A stretch of 7,451 nucleotides of DNA. It comes from Dehalococcoidales bacterium. Its GTDB lineage: Bacteria > Chloroflexota > Dehalococcoidia > Dehalococcoidales > ARS1013. This document shows, piece by piece, positions 1-5,288 of the stretch; position 1 is the stretch's first letter, and each line of letters begins with the position of its first letter. The translations under genes were made by a program, and so were the position numbers. Under the pieces are notes generated by a model that searched no databases, had not been told where the DNA came from, and saw only the letters and a list, made by a program, of their open reading frames with translations. The stretch lies in contig NZEH01000030.1 of the NCBI GenBank assembly GCA_002690375.1, positions 1 to 7,451 on the forward strand, in the 5' to 3' direction.

Positions 1-197
1 GTCAGGTAGTTGTCAATACCCGCTCTGAGCTATTTTCTTAACGCCAAAACAACAGTTAGGATATGTTGATTTAAGTTGTTTCTATAGCACACAACAAGGG
101 AAATCACAAGACTGCAAAGAGGCTTAGAAGATGTATATCAGCGGTATTCAAAGCCGTTTTATTATTCGTAAAACAGTCGAGGTGTCATATTAGACTT

Positions 198-1103
198 CTA
201 ATATATTATATTGACTCCTCTTTCCTCAAGCTGTGGGATATAGACATCTACTGAGGTGGTGCTCAGGGGATTACCACTCAAATACACAGTATCCCCCGCC
301 GAAAGCCCGCTGTTTGCTACCAGTACTGAGATGTCGCTGATATCGTTGTTATTAAGGTAAAGCTCCTGCAGGTTGGTAAGACCGGCTAAGGATGAGATAT
401 CGCTGATATTGTTGTCCCTAAGGCCAAGCGTCTCTAGATTAGTAAGCCCGGCCAGTGGTGAAACGTCGCTGATGTTGTTGCCCTCAAGGGCAAGCGACCT
501 CAGGTTAGTAAGACCGGCTAAGGCTGAGATGTCACTGCTGTTGTTGTTCCCAAGGTTAAGTGCCTCTAGGTTAGTAAGACCAGCTAAGGCTGAGATGTCA
601 CTGATGTTGTTGCTCTGAAGGCTGAGCTCGGTCAGGTCGGTAAGACCGGCTAGGGGTGAGATGTTGCTGATATTGTTGATCCCAAGGCTAAGCTCTTCCA
701 GGTTTGTGCAATATTCCAGGCCGGTGAGATCCGAGGTAACGCTTCCTCGAACTTCGAGAGCCCCCCGAACTTCGAGAGTGGTGAGGGACTCGAGGTCGGA
801 CTTGTAAATTGGACCTTGGGGTTTGCCTATAACTTCGTGAATGGCAGCTTTAAGATTCGCGTCAGGGAAGGTTACTAGCAACTCTGCTTCCAGAGCTAAT
901 ACCCTTGCTTCTGCATCAACCAGGTTCACTTCTAGGGCTGAAATATTACCTTCCAAAGTGGAAACATTCCCTTCCAGGGTAACTATTTCAGCCTGAGCAT
1001 CATTTAGTTTGTTAGTCTCCCGAAAATAGACAACCCCCAGTACTAAAACCCCCATTGCCAGAATACTAATAATTGGAAGGACTATGGCTATCCATTTATT
1101 AAT
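198..1103 (-). CDS. Membrane-anchored coiled-coil / internalin-like LRR protein, probable ATT start
   Basis: Predicted surface protein of about 301 residues. In order: a hydrophobic anchor (residues about 5-27), a short heptad coiled coil (about 33-77), an internalin-type LRR cap beginning FPDANLKAAIHE, six 22-residue LRRs (consensus LAGLTNLxxLxLxxNNISDIS) and a C-terminal cap with GNPLS and IPQLEERGVN. The first ATG in frame (1055) would cut off most of the anchor. The homologous start of the neighbouring paralogue aligns with an ATT at 1101-1103, 7 nt after a perfect AGGAGG at 1111-1116. From that ATT the frame is open and reads NKWIAIVLPIISILA, matching the sister's NKQITIPIISVLA. I therefore place the start at the ATT. 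The gene lies 67 bp downstream of its sister with no terminator between, so co-transcription is likely. LRRs usually bind proteins or glycans; the ligand is unknown. It could be a start-loss pseudogene, but the rest of the frame is intact. Confidence 0.8.
   Translation of the reverse strand: MNKWIAIVLPIISILAMGVLVLGVVYFRETNKLNDAQAEIVTLEGNVSTLEGNISALEVNLVDAEARVLALEAELLVTFPDANLKAAIHEVIGKPQGPIYKSDLESLTTLEVRGALEVRGSVTSDLTGLEYCTNLEELSLGINNISNISPLAGLTDLTELSLQSNNISDISALAGLTNLEALNLGNNNSSDISALAGLTNLRSLALEGNNISDVSPLAGLTNLETLGLRDNNISDISSLAGLTNLQELYLNNNDISDISVLVANSGLSAGDTVYLSGNPLSTTSVDVYIPQLEERGVNIIY
324..719 (-). repeat. LRR-encoding 66-bp tandem repeats, six units (short paralogue)
   Basis: Exactly six 66-bp units encode 22-residue LRRs. 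Each unit carries the recognisable element reading gctgat(a/g)ttgttg on the plus strand, which encodes NNISDIS. The units are diverged, so this is a coding repeat and not a recent simple satellite. Confidence 0.9.
745..780 (-). repeat. 18-bp tandem duplication in the LRR cap (LEVRGA/LEVRGS)
   Basis: Two 18-bp units (745-762 and 763-780) match at 15 of 18 positions and encode LEVRGA then LEVRGS. The paralogue has no second copy at the corresponding place (AARAGGISDL). The left unit contains a 13-bp palindrome (ctcgaa, c, ttcgag, 746-758) that may have promoted slippage. Confidence 0.7.
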
Positions 1104-1110
1104 TTTTGTT

Positions 1111-1116
1111 CCTCCT
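1111..1116 (-). promoter_or_regulatory. Shine-Dalgarno AGGAGG that points to an ATT start
   Basis: AGGAGG followed by AACAAAA and then ATT at 1103. The leader from 1104 to about 1124 is identical to the leader of the paralogue at 2719 to about 2739 except for one base. That makes ATT the positional equivalent of the sister's ATG, with a single G-to-T difference in the start codon. Confidence 0.75.
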
Positions 1117-1170
1117 GTCCATAGGACATTGTCATTTGATTATATCTCCTGGTTTGCACTGTTCTGACTT

Positions 1171-2718
1171 CTAATATATTACATTGACCCCTCTTTCCTC
1201 AAGCTGGGGAATATAGACATCCACTGAGGTGGGGCTCAGGGGATTACCACTCAAATTCACAAAGTCCCCCTCCGAAAAGTCGCTGTTTGCCACTAGGGGT
1301 GAGATATCACTGATATTGTTGCCTGCAAGATCAAGCCCCATCAGAGTAGTGAGACCAGCCAGTGATGAGATGTCGCTGATATTGTTGCTATCAACCCAAA
1401 GTACCTCCAGGTTAGTTAGGCCAGACAAGGCTGAGATGTCGCTGATATTGTTGTCCCCAATGTCAAGCCCCACTAGATTAGTCAGCCCGGCCAGTGATAA
1501 GATGTCACTGACATTGTTTTGCCAAAGCACAAGCTCCTCCAAGTTACTAAGGTTGGCTAAGGCTGAGATATCACCGATATTGTTGCCTGCAAGATCAAGC
1601 CCCACCAGAGTAGTGAGACCAGCCAGTGATGAGGTGTCGCTGATGTTGTTGCTATCAACCCAAAGTACCTCCAGGTTAGTTAGGTCGGTCAGGGCTGAAA
1701 TGTCACTGACATTGTTGCCCGAAAGGTGAAGCACCTCTAGGTTGGTAAGACCGGCTAAGGCTGAGATGTCGCCGATGCTGTTGCCCTCAAGGTAAAGCTC
1801 TTGTAGATTTAGAAAATATTCCAAGCTAGTGAGATCCGAGATACCTCCCGCCCGGGCAGCCAATACGGTGATAGCTTCAAGGTCGTAAGTGGAAATTGGA
1901 CCTTCAGGCCTGTCTACGAATGGAACCTGAAGGATATCCATCTCAATATACACTAGAGTTGCTTCCGCCTCCTGTTCAGAAAGTCCAAAAGTAGGCATGA
2001 GCATACCGTTATATTGCTCAAGAAGTTGTATGGCCTGAGGGTCTCCCTGAGCAATGAGCTGATCTGGTCTGGTAATGAAGCTGATAAGCCAGTCTCTATC
2101 CCGGCGGCTGGTTACGTCCTTAAGGTCAGGACCAACTAGTATACCGTCACCGATGGTGTGGCACATTGCGCATATATTCTCAAAAATAGCTTGTCCCTGA
2201 CTACCCGGTGCAGTGGCATAATAGATTGCCTCGTGAATGGCAACTTCAAGATTGGCATCAGGAACGGTTACTAGCAACCCTGCGTCCACCAGAATTGTTT
2301 CCAGCGCTGAAACCTCTGCCTCGAGATCTGAGGCTTGCGCTTCTAGGTCTGAGACCCTGGCTTCTGCAGCCGCTAGGTCCACTTCCAGGGCAGAGACCTT
2401 GGCTTCCGCATCAGTCAGGTCTGCCTCTAAAGTTAAGACTTGCTCTTCTGCCATTGTCAGGTCAGTTTTTAAAGCTAAGACTTCTACTTCCGTTGCTGCC
2501 AGGCCTGTTTCTAGGGAAGAGACTTCAGCTTCCAGGGAAGAGACTTCAGCTTCTGATGCAGTTAGTTCTGTTTGTAGAGTAGAAACGTTCCCTTCTAGAC
2601 CAGCTATTTCATCCTGAGCATCTTTTAGTTTGCCAGTCCCTTGGGCATAAAGGACACCGGCGATAATAACTCCGATCGCCAGAACACTAATAATTGGAAT
2701 GGTTATCTGCTTATTCAT
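1171..2718 (-). CDS. Membrane-anchored coiled-coil protein with cytochrome c domain inserted in an internalin-like LRR protein
   Basis: A 515-residue predicted extracytoplasmic protein. Residues about 5-25 form a membrane anchor or uncleaved signal. Residues about 30-148 are near-perfect heptads (SSLEAEV, TDAEAKV, SALEVDL). Residues 150-165 begin an LRR cap (VPDANLEVAIHEAI). Residues about 172-260 form a class I cytochrome c domain: heme attachment at C183-x-x-C186-H187, a GPDL motif at 196-199, an RRDRDWL segment, and a likely Met axial ligand at M241 in LMPTFGLSEQE. The cap resumes at 269 (DRPEGPI). Eight 22-residue LRRs span 299-474, followed by a C-terminal cap. The ATG is preceded by AGGAGG with 7-nt spacing. 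Covalent heme attachment requires export, which fits the N-terminal anchor. An electron-transfer, redox-sensing or heme-dependent binding role is inference; no redox partner is encoded nearby. It is the first gene of a two-gene operon with its shorter paralogue. Confidence 0.9.
   Translation of the reverse strand: MNKQITIPIISVLAIGVIIAGVLYAQGTGKLKDAQDEIAGLEGNVSTLQTELTASEAEVSSLEAEVSSLETGLAATEVEVLALKTDLTMAEEQVLTLEADLTDAEAKVSALEVDLAAAEARVSDLEAQASDLEAEVSALETILVDAGLLVTVPDANLEVAIHEAIYYATAPGSQGQAIFENICAMCHTIGDGILVGPDLKDVTSRRDRDWLISFITRPDQLIAQGDPQAIQLLEQYNGMLMPTFGLSEQEAEATLVYIEMDILQVPFVDRPEGPISTYDLEAITVLAARAGGISDLTSLEYFLNLQELYLEGNSIGDISALAGLTNLEVLHLSGNNVSDISALTDLTNLEVLWVDSNNISDTSSLAGLTTLVGLDLAGNNIGDISALANLSNLEELVLWQNNVSDILSLAGLTNLVGLDIGDNNISDISALSGLTNLEVLWVDSNNISDISSLAGLTTLMGLDLAGNNISDISPLVANSDFSEGDFVNLSGNPLSPTSVDVYIPQLEERGVNVIY
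1297..1824 (-). repeat. LRR-encoding 66-bp tandem repeats, eight units (long paralogue)
   Basis: Eight 66-bp units encode 22-residue LRRs. A two-unit block recurs four units away: 1312-1420 and 1576-1684 differ at only three positions by eye, which is much closer than any other pair of units. This indicates recent internal duplication or gene conversion. Confidence 0.9.
1915..2223 (-). other. Class I cytochrome c domain insert in the LRR cap
   Basis: This codes residues 166-268 of the larger LRR protein. The CxxCH codons lie at 2158-2172. The domain has the usual order for a small monoheme cytochrome c: an N-terminal helix (GQAIFENIC), the heme site, GPDL, and a C-terminal Met-Pro motif followed by a helix with LSEQEAEATLVYIE. 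Aligning the two paralogues places the insert between AIHE(A/V)I and (G/D)(K/R)P(Q/E)GPI, with both flanks conserved. Confidence 0.85.
2513..2554 (-). repeat. 21-bp tandem duplication in the coiled-coil coding region
   Basis: Two adjacent 21-bp copies (2513-2533 and 2534-2554) differ only at the last base. Each encodes one heptad of the stalk (the EAEVSSL repeat). This is a visible single-heptad expansion by slippage that preserves coiled-coil register. Confidence 0.85.
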
Positions 2719-2725
2719 TTTTGTT

Positions 2726-2731
2726 CCTCCT
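2726..2731 (-). promoter_or_regulatory. Shine-Dalgarno of the cytochrome-LRR gene
   Basis: AGGAGG with a 7-nt spacer (AACAAAA) before ATG at 2718. It is the same leader as that of the downstream paralogue and fixes the start of the larger gene. Confidence 0.85.
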
Positions 2732-2895
2732 GTCTATAGAAGTTTTTTTCGGCCCAGTAAAGAAGTTTTTGCCATTGGCTTACATAGCGATTCCAGTGCC
2801 CTTACTACATCACATTTAGTCTTTCAAAAGGACTCTTTGTCTTATCTCCTCAGGCTAGGTTGTGTGGGGCTTGCGTTTAGCCCTGTGTCTAGTGT

Positions 2896-2924
2896 TTGTC
2901 GATGACGGGATTTGTAAGTATTCT
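2896..2924 (+). promoter_or_regulatory. Candidate sigma-70-like promoter of the DUF1847 gene
   Basis: TTGTCG at 2896-2901 and TATTCT at 2919-2924 are separated by 17 bp. Each matches the -35/-10 consensus at four of six positions. The expected start of transcription would fall inside the inverted repeat at 2925-2941. The call rests on weak boxes and on position only. Confidence 0.3.
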
Positions 2925-2941
2925 ACCCTATGTGGTAGGGT
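2925..2941. promoter_or_regulatory. Perfect 6-bp inverted repeat, operator-like
   Basis: ACCCTA, five bases, TAGGGT, directly after the candidate -10 box and 40 bp before the DUF1847 start. The position suits a repressor site or a small 5' hairpin. The arms are short, so chance is possible. Confidence 0.3.
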
Positions 2942-2967
2942 TCAGGCAAAGATAGTTTTCTGAAATG

Positions 2968-2974
2968 AAGGAGG
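2968..2974 (+). promoter_or_regulatory. Shine-Dalgarno that decides the DUF1847 start
   Basis: AAGGAGG lies 7 nt before ATG 2982 but only 1 nt before the alternative ATG 2976. The later ATG is therefore the probable start. Confidence 0.7.
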
Positions 2975-2981
2975 CATGTCC

Positions 2982-3629
2982 ATGGCTACCAAGAAAACAT
3001 CGAGATGCCTGTGTGTACAGCAAGGGTGCTGGCGGGACGATAGAGGTAAGATACCAACATATTGTGAAGCTAATATTTACTCTGATGAACTAGACAGATC
3101 AGTTAAGGAATACTCAAAGAAAGGTGTCGTTGATATCTACAAAGCGGCTTGTGTTGTAAGAGCACATAATGATGGCATGACGCCACGTATTGAGGAAGCT
3201 CTCTTATATGCAAAGGAATTAAAGCTCCGGAAAATAGGCTTTGCTGCCTGTGTATCAATGGTTAGTGAGCTAGATTTATTAGTCAGACTATTCACTAAGG
3301 AGGGATTTAAAGTATATACTGTTGGTTGCCAGATTGGTGGAGCCGATGCGACGAAGCGCGGAGTACCAGAAGTTCAAGGGTATAGTGCTTCGACGTGCCA
3401 TACAATTGCACAGGCAGAAATACTAAATAAGGAAAAGACCGAATTAAACTTCATTATTGGTTTATGCATGGGGCACGATATTCTATTTAGCCAATATTCT
3501 CAGGCTCCGGTCTCAACGCTGATTGTAAAAGACAGGGTTACTGGTCATAATCCAGCAGCAGCTCTTTATGGATGGCATCGACGAAAGCATCTCTTTGGAT
3601 TCACCATATCAGATACAGAGATAGTCTAG
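2982..3629 (+). CDS. DUF1847 family cysteine-rich metal-binding protein
   Basis: A 215-residue soluble protein recognised as DUF1847, a family mostly annotated as putative metal-binding in anaerobes; its biochemical function is not established. Cysteines lie at C9, C11, C16 and C28 near the N terminus, a likely metal or Fe-S knuckle. Further conserved-type cysteines are C90, C116, C139 and C162. The GLCMGHD motif (160-166) and the KDRVTGHNPAAALY block (183-196) are typical of the family. An upstream in-frame ATG at 2976 lies only 1 nt from the AAGGAGG at 2968-2974. The ATG at 2982 is spaced 7 nt and is preferred. There is no signal peptide or membrane segment. It is transcribed divergently from the LRR operon and followed after 156 bp by a secreted protein gene. 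Joint operon membership is uncertain because no terminator is visible between them. Confidence 0.88.
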   Translation: MATKKTSRCLCVQQGCWRDDRGKIPTYCEANIYSDELDRSVKEYSKKGVVDIYKAACVVRAHNDGMTPRIEEALLYAKELKLRKIGFAACVSMVSELDLLVRLFTKEGFKVYTVGCQIGGADATKRGVPEVQGYSASTCHTIAQAEILNKEKTELNFIIGLCMGHDILFSQYSQAPVSTLIVKDRVTGHNPAAALYGWHRRKHLFGFTISDTEIV

Positions 3630-3785
3630 ACAAAAAAGTGCAGCGGCGGGATGTGAATTTGCGAATCAGGTTTGTGAGGGCCAGGTTCGTCAATAGAATC
3701 ATCTTGGCTACTAGAGCCCTATGGGTTAAACACCCCCTACTTTAGTAGTATAGTTTAAGTTAGCATTAAAATAATTGGCGAAACC

Positions 3786-4406
3786 ATGAAAAGCGAAATT
3801 CTTCTGCTCGTGGTCGGCATACTACTCCTTGTACCGGCATCGTCAGCCATGGCGGAGGCCGTATTTTCGGTCTCGGATATGAAAGTTGAGCCAGCTGAAA
3901 CTACTGTTGGTCAAACAGTGACCATAACAGCTGCTATCAGCAACCTAAGTTATGAAGACGGAACTTATACAGCCAATCTAAAAATCAATGACGAAATCGT
4001 AGACTCTCAGGACGTCACCTTAAAGGGCACGATCGCATGTGCGGATCCACTCCGCGACGTGAAGTATGTAGAATTCACCTTTATACCGCTGGAAGAGAAC
4101 ACCTATAAAATTGCCATCGGTGACCGAGAGACAACGCTTGTGGTTACCTTAGATGGTATACCACCGCCAGTAATGGAACCGGAGCCAGTAGTGTTACCGG
4201 AACCACCACTGGGATCAGACCCGGAGCTAGTAGTAAATCCTGATGAGGAAACACCGCTCATATTACCGACCCCCGCTCATCGGACTTGGGCTATTTCTTG
4301 GGTAAACCTATCACCCCACATGTGGTTGATTATTGGCCCGGTTCTTGGAATTCTGGTGGCAGGTGGCGTGGTATATTATTTAGTGTTTAACAAAAGAGGC
4401 AATTAG
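3786..4406 (+). CDS. Secreted Ig/CARDB-like domain protein with C-terminal membrane anchor
   Basis: A 206-residue protein not recognised as a named family. Residues 1-23 are a signal peptide with likely cleavage at AMA-EA. Residues about 26-122 look like an all-beta Ig-like, CARDB-type domain: the VSDMKVEPAETTVGQTVTIT opening, the ISNLSYEDGTYTANLKINDE strands, and YKIAIGDRETTLVV at the end. Residues about 124-165 are a Pro/Glu-rich linker. Residues about 178-201 form a transmembrane helix followed by NKRGN, a positive tail that would stay in the cytoplasm. The expected topology is a beta domain displayed outside on a flexible stalk. No Shine-Dalgarno is visible before the ATG (the upstream bases are ttggcgaaacc), so translation may be weak or nearly leaderless; TAAAAT at 3767-3772 could be a -10 box. 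A strong terminator follows. An adhesion or scaffold role is inference. Confidence 0.8.
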   Translation: MKSEILLLVVGILLLVPASSAMAEAVFSVSDMKVEPAETTVGQTVTITAAISNLSYEDGTYTANLKINDEIVDSQDVTLKGTIACADPLRDVKYVEFTFIPLEENTYKIAIGDRETTLVVTLDGIPPPVMEPEPVVLPEPPLGSDPELVVNPDEETPLILPTPAHRTWAISWVNLSPHMWLIIGPVLGILVAGGVVYYLVFNKRGN

Positions 4407-4476
4407 ATGGGGTGGAAAGCTGCTCTTATAAAACGCTTCCCCTTCTTCTTATTCTGGGTTGGTAAATGGGGTGTCT

Positions 4477-4500
4477 AAGAGGGGCGAAGCCCCTCTTTTT
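4477..4500 (+). terminator. Rho-independent terminator
   Basis: A perfect 9-bp stem (AAGAGGGGC / GCCCCTCTT) with a GAA loop (4486-4488), running directly into a T run. It lies 70 bp after the stop of the Ig-like protein gene. On the opposite strand the stem survives but lacks a good U tract, so it mainly serves the plus strand. Confidence 0.88.
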
Positions 4501-4505
4501 AATAT

Positions 4506-4535
4506 ATCCCTCTCTCCTTTGGAGGAGAGGGGGAT
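4506..4535. repeat. Imperfect inverted repeat between convergent genes
   Basis: The arms atccctctctcc and ggaggagagggggat flank a TTT loop, with a bulge of about three bases. It lies just after the terminator, between the convergent Ig-like and hydrolase genes. Read on the minus strand it could end transcription of the hydrolase gene, though no clean U tract follows. It could also be a REP-like remnant. Confidence 0.4.
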
Positions 4536-4561
4536 TAAGAGAATGAGCTAGATAAACAATC

Positions 4562-5194
4562 TTAGTACTCTAGCAGAAAGACCTGACTGCTTTGGGGCAG
4601 GTTTGACTTGGTGAAGGAGAGCTTGGCTTGAGGGGTTATATCATGGACGCCTATCTCCTTTAAGAACTTTGCCACTGGCTCCAGTTCCCGCTTCAGTGCC
4701 TCTGTTTTGTAGTGCATAGGGAGGACCACTTTAGGTTCAAGCTGCCGTACTATTTCGGTAGCCGGGATAGCATTAATGGTAGATACTCCGCCTACCGGCA
4801 GTAGAAGCACATCAACATTGCCCAGTTCCTCAACCTGTTTATTGGTAAGCACATGGCCCAGGTCACCGAGATGACATATTGATATCTCGTCCATCTCTAT
4901 GAGATAGACAGTATTTTTGCCCCTTATCTTGCCCCTGTCTTCGTCATGGAAGGTAGCTATGCCGATAATGAGGGAATCGCTGATTTCATACTCGCCGGGA
5001 CCGGTAATCGCTCTGGGGTTATTACCAACGCCTTCTGTGTAAGAATGACCGGGGTGCTGGTGACTTACGGTTACAATATTGGCGATAGGTTTACCCAGGG
5101 AGTAGCCTAAGTCCGGTGAGTAGGGGTCGGTAATAACGGTAGCCTTTCTTCCCTTAAGCTTAAAACAGGAGTGACCTAGCCAGCTAATCTCCAT
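4562..5194 (-). CDS. MBL-fold metal-dependent hydrolase (UlaG-like)
   Basis: A 210-residue protein of the metallo-beta-lactamase superfamily, UlaG-like group (COG2220 type). Visible features are the opening MEISWLGHSCFKLKG, a D23-P24 strand end (ITDPY), the metal motif H45-Q-H47-P-G49-H50, the ITGPGEYEI segment (64-71), H108-L-G-D111 as further metal ligands, and the final histidine in LPMH161YKT. The canonical HxHxDH aspartate is Gly here; I recall HxHPGH in related Chloroflexota proteins, so it is probably a lineage trait and not damage. The substrate is unknown, and UlaG lactonase activity should not be assumed. An in-frame TTG at 5218 would add eight residues (IYLKCQT after the initiator). 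The ATG at 5194 fits the family start better, although neither has a clear Shine-Dalgarno. It is a stand-alone gene, convergent with the preceding gene and divergent from the next. Confidence 0.87.
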   Translation of the reverse strand: MEISWLGHSCFKLKGRKATVITDPYSPDLGYSLGKPIANIVTVSHQHPGHSYTEGVGNNPRAITGPGEYEISDSLIIGIATFHDEDRGKIRGKNTVYLIEMDEISICHLGDLGHVLTNKQVEELGNVDVLLLPVGGVSTINAIPATEIVRQLEPKVVLPMHYKTEALKRELEPVAKFLKEIGVHDITPQAKLSFTKSNLPQSSQVFLLEY

Positions 5195-5264
5195 AGTTTG
5201 ACATTTTAAGTATATCAAAAGTAAGTTTGCTTGGTCAATCAGGTGTTCTCGTTCATATAATTAG

Positions 5265-5288
5265 TGACACATAACTTCCTTTGTGTCA
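5265..5288. promoter_or_regulatory. Perfect 7-bp inverted repeat in the divergent region
   Basis: TGACACA at 5265-5271 and TGTGTCA at 5282-5288, separated by 10 bp, lie between the divergent hydrolase and phosphoesterase genes. The geometry suits a dimeric regulator half-site pair or a hairpin. Its right arm overlaps the start of the palindromic repeat next to it. There is no other support. Confidence 0.3.

Noticed and set aside
156..174. Inverted repeat GTTTTA-N7-TAAAAC downstream of the LRR operon as a terminator
   Set aside because: The stem is only 6 bp and AT-rich, with no T run after it on the minus strand. In 1-197 I see no gene and no convincing terminator.
373..618. Plus-strand open frame opposite the short LRR gene
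   Set aside because: It is antisense to the LRR array; the 66-bp periodicity keeps one antisense frame open and yields a repetitive LVRPAKAEMSL peptide with no family resemblance.
1229..1729. Plus-strand open frame of 166 residues opposite the long LRR gene
   Set aside because: Same cause: an antisense shadow of the LRR repeats.
324..1824. Regular repeats as a possible CRISPR array
   Set aside because: The period is 66 bp without unique spacers, and the units translate to LRRs in one frame.
2208..2617. Two overlapping plus-strand open frames opposite the coiled coil
   Set aside because: Both are antisense shadows of heptad-repeat coding sequence, with low-complexity Ser/Ala or Leu/Pro-rich products and no Shine-Dalgarno.
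2699..2905. Plus-strand 68-residue open frame across the divergent intergenic region
   Set aside because: It begins inside the minus-strand gene, has no ribosome binding site and no recognisable features; the region is better read as promoter and leader DNA.
3726..3754. TTAAAC-17-TATAGT as a promoter for the Ig-like protein gene
   Set aside because: The -35 box matches poorly and the distance to the ATG is unsupported by a Shine-Dalgarno; TAAAAT at 3767 competes with it.
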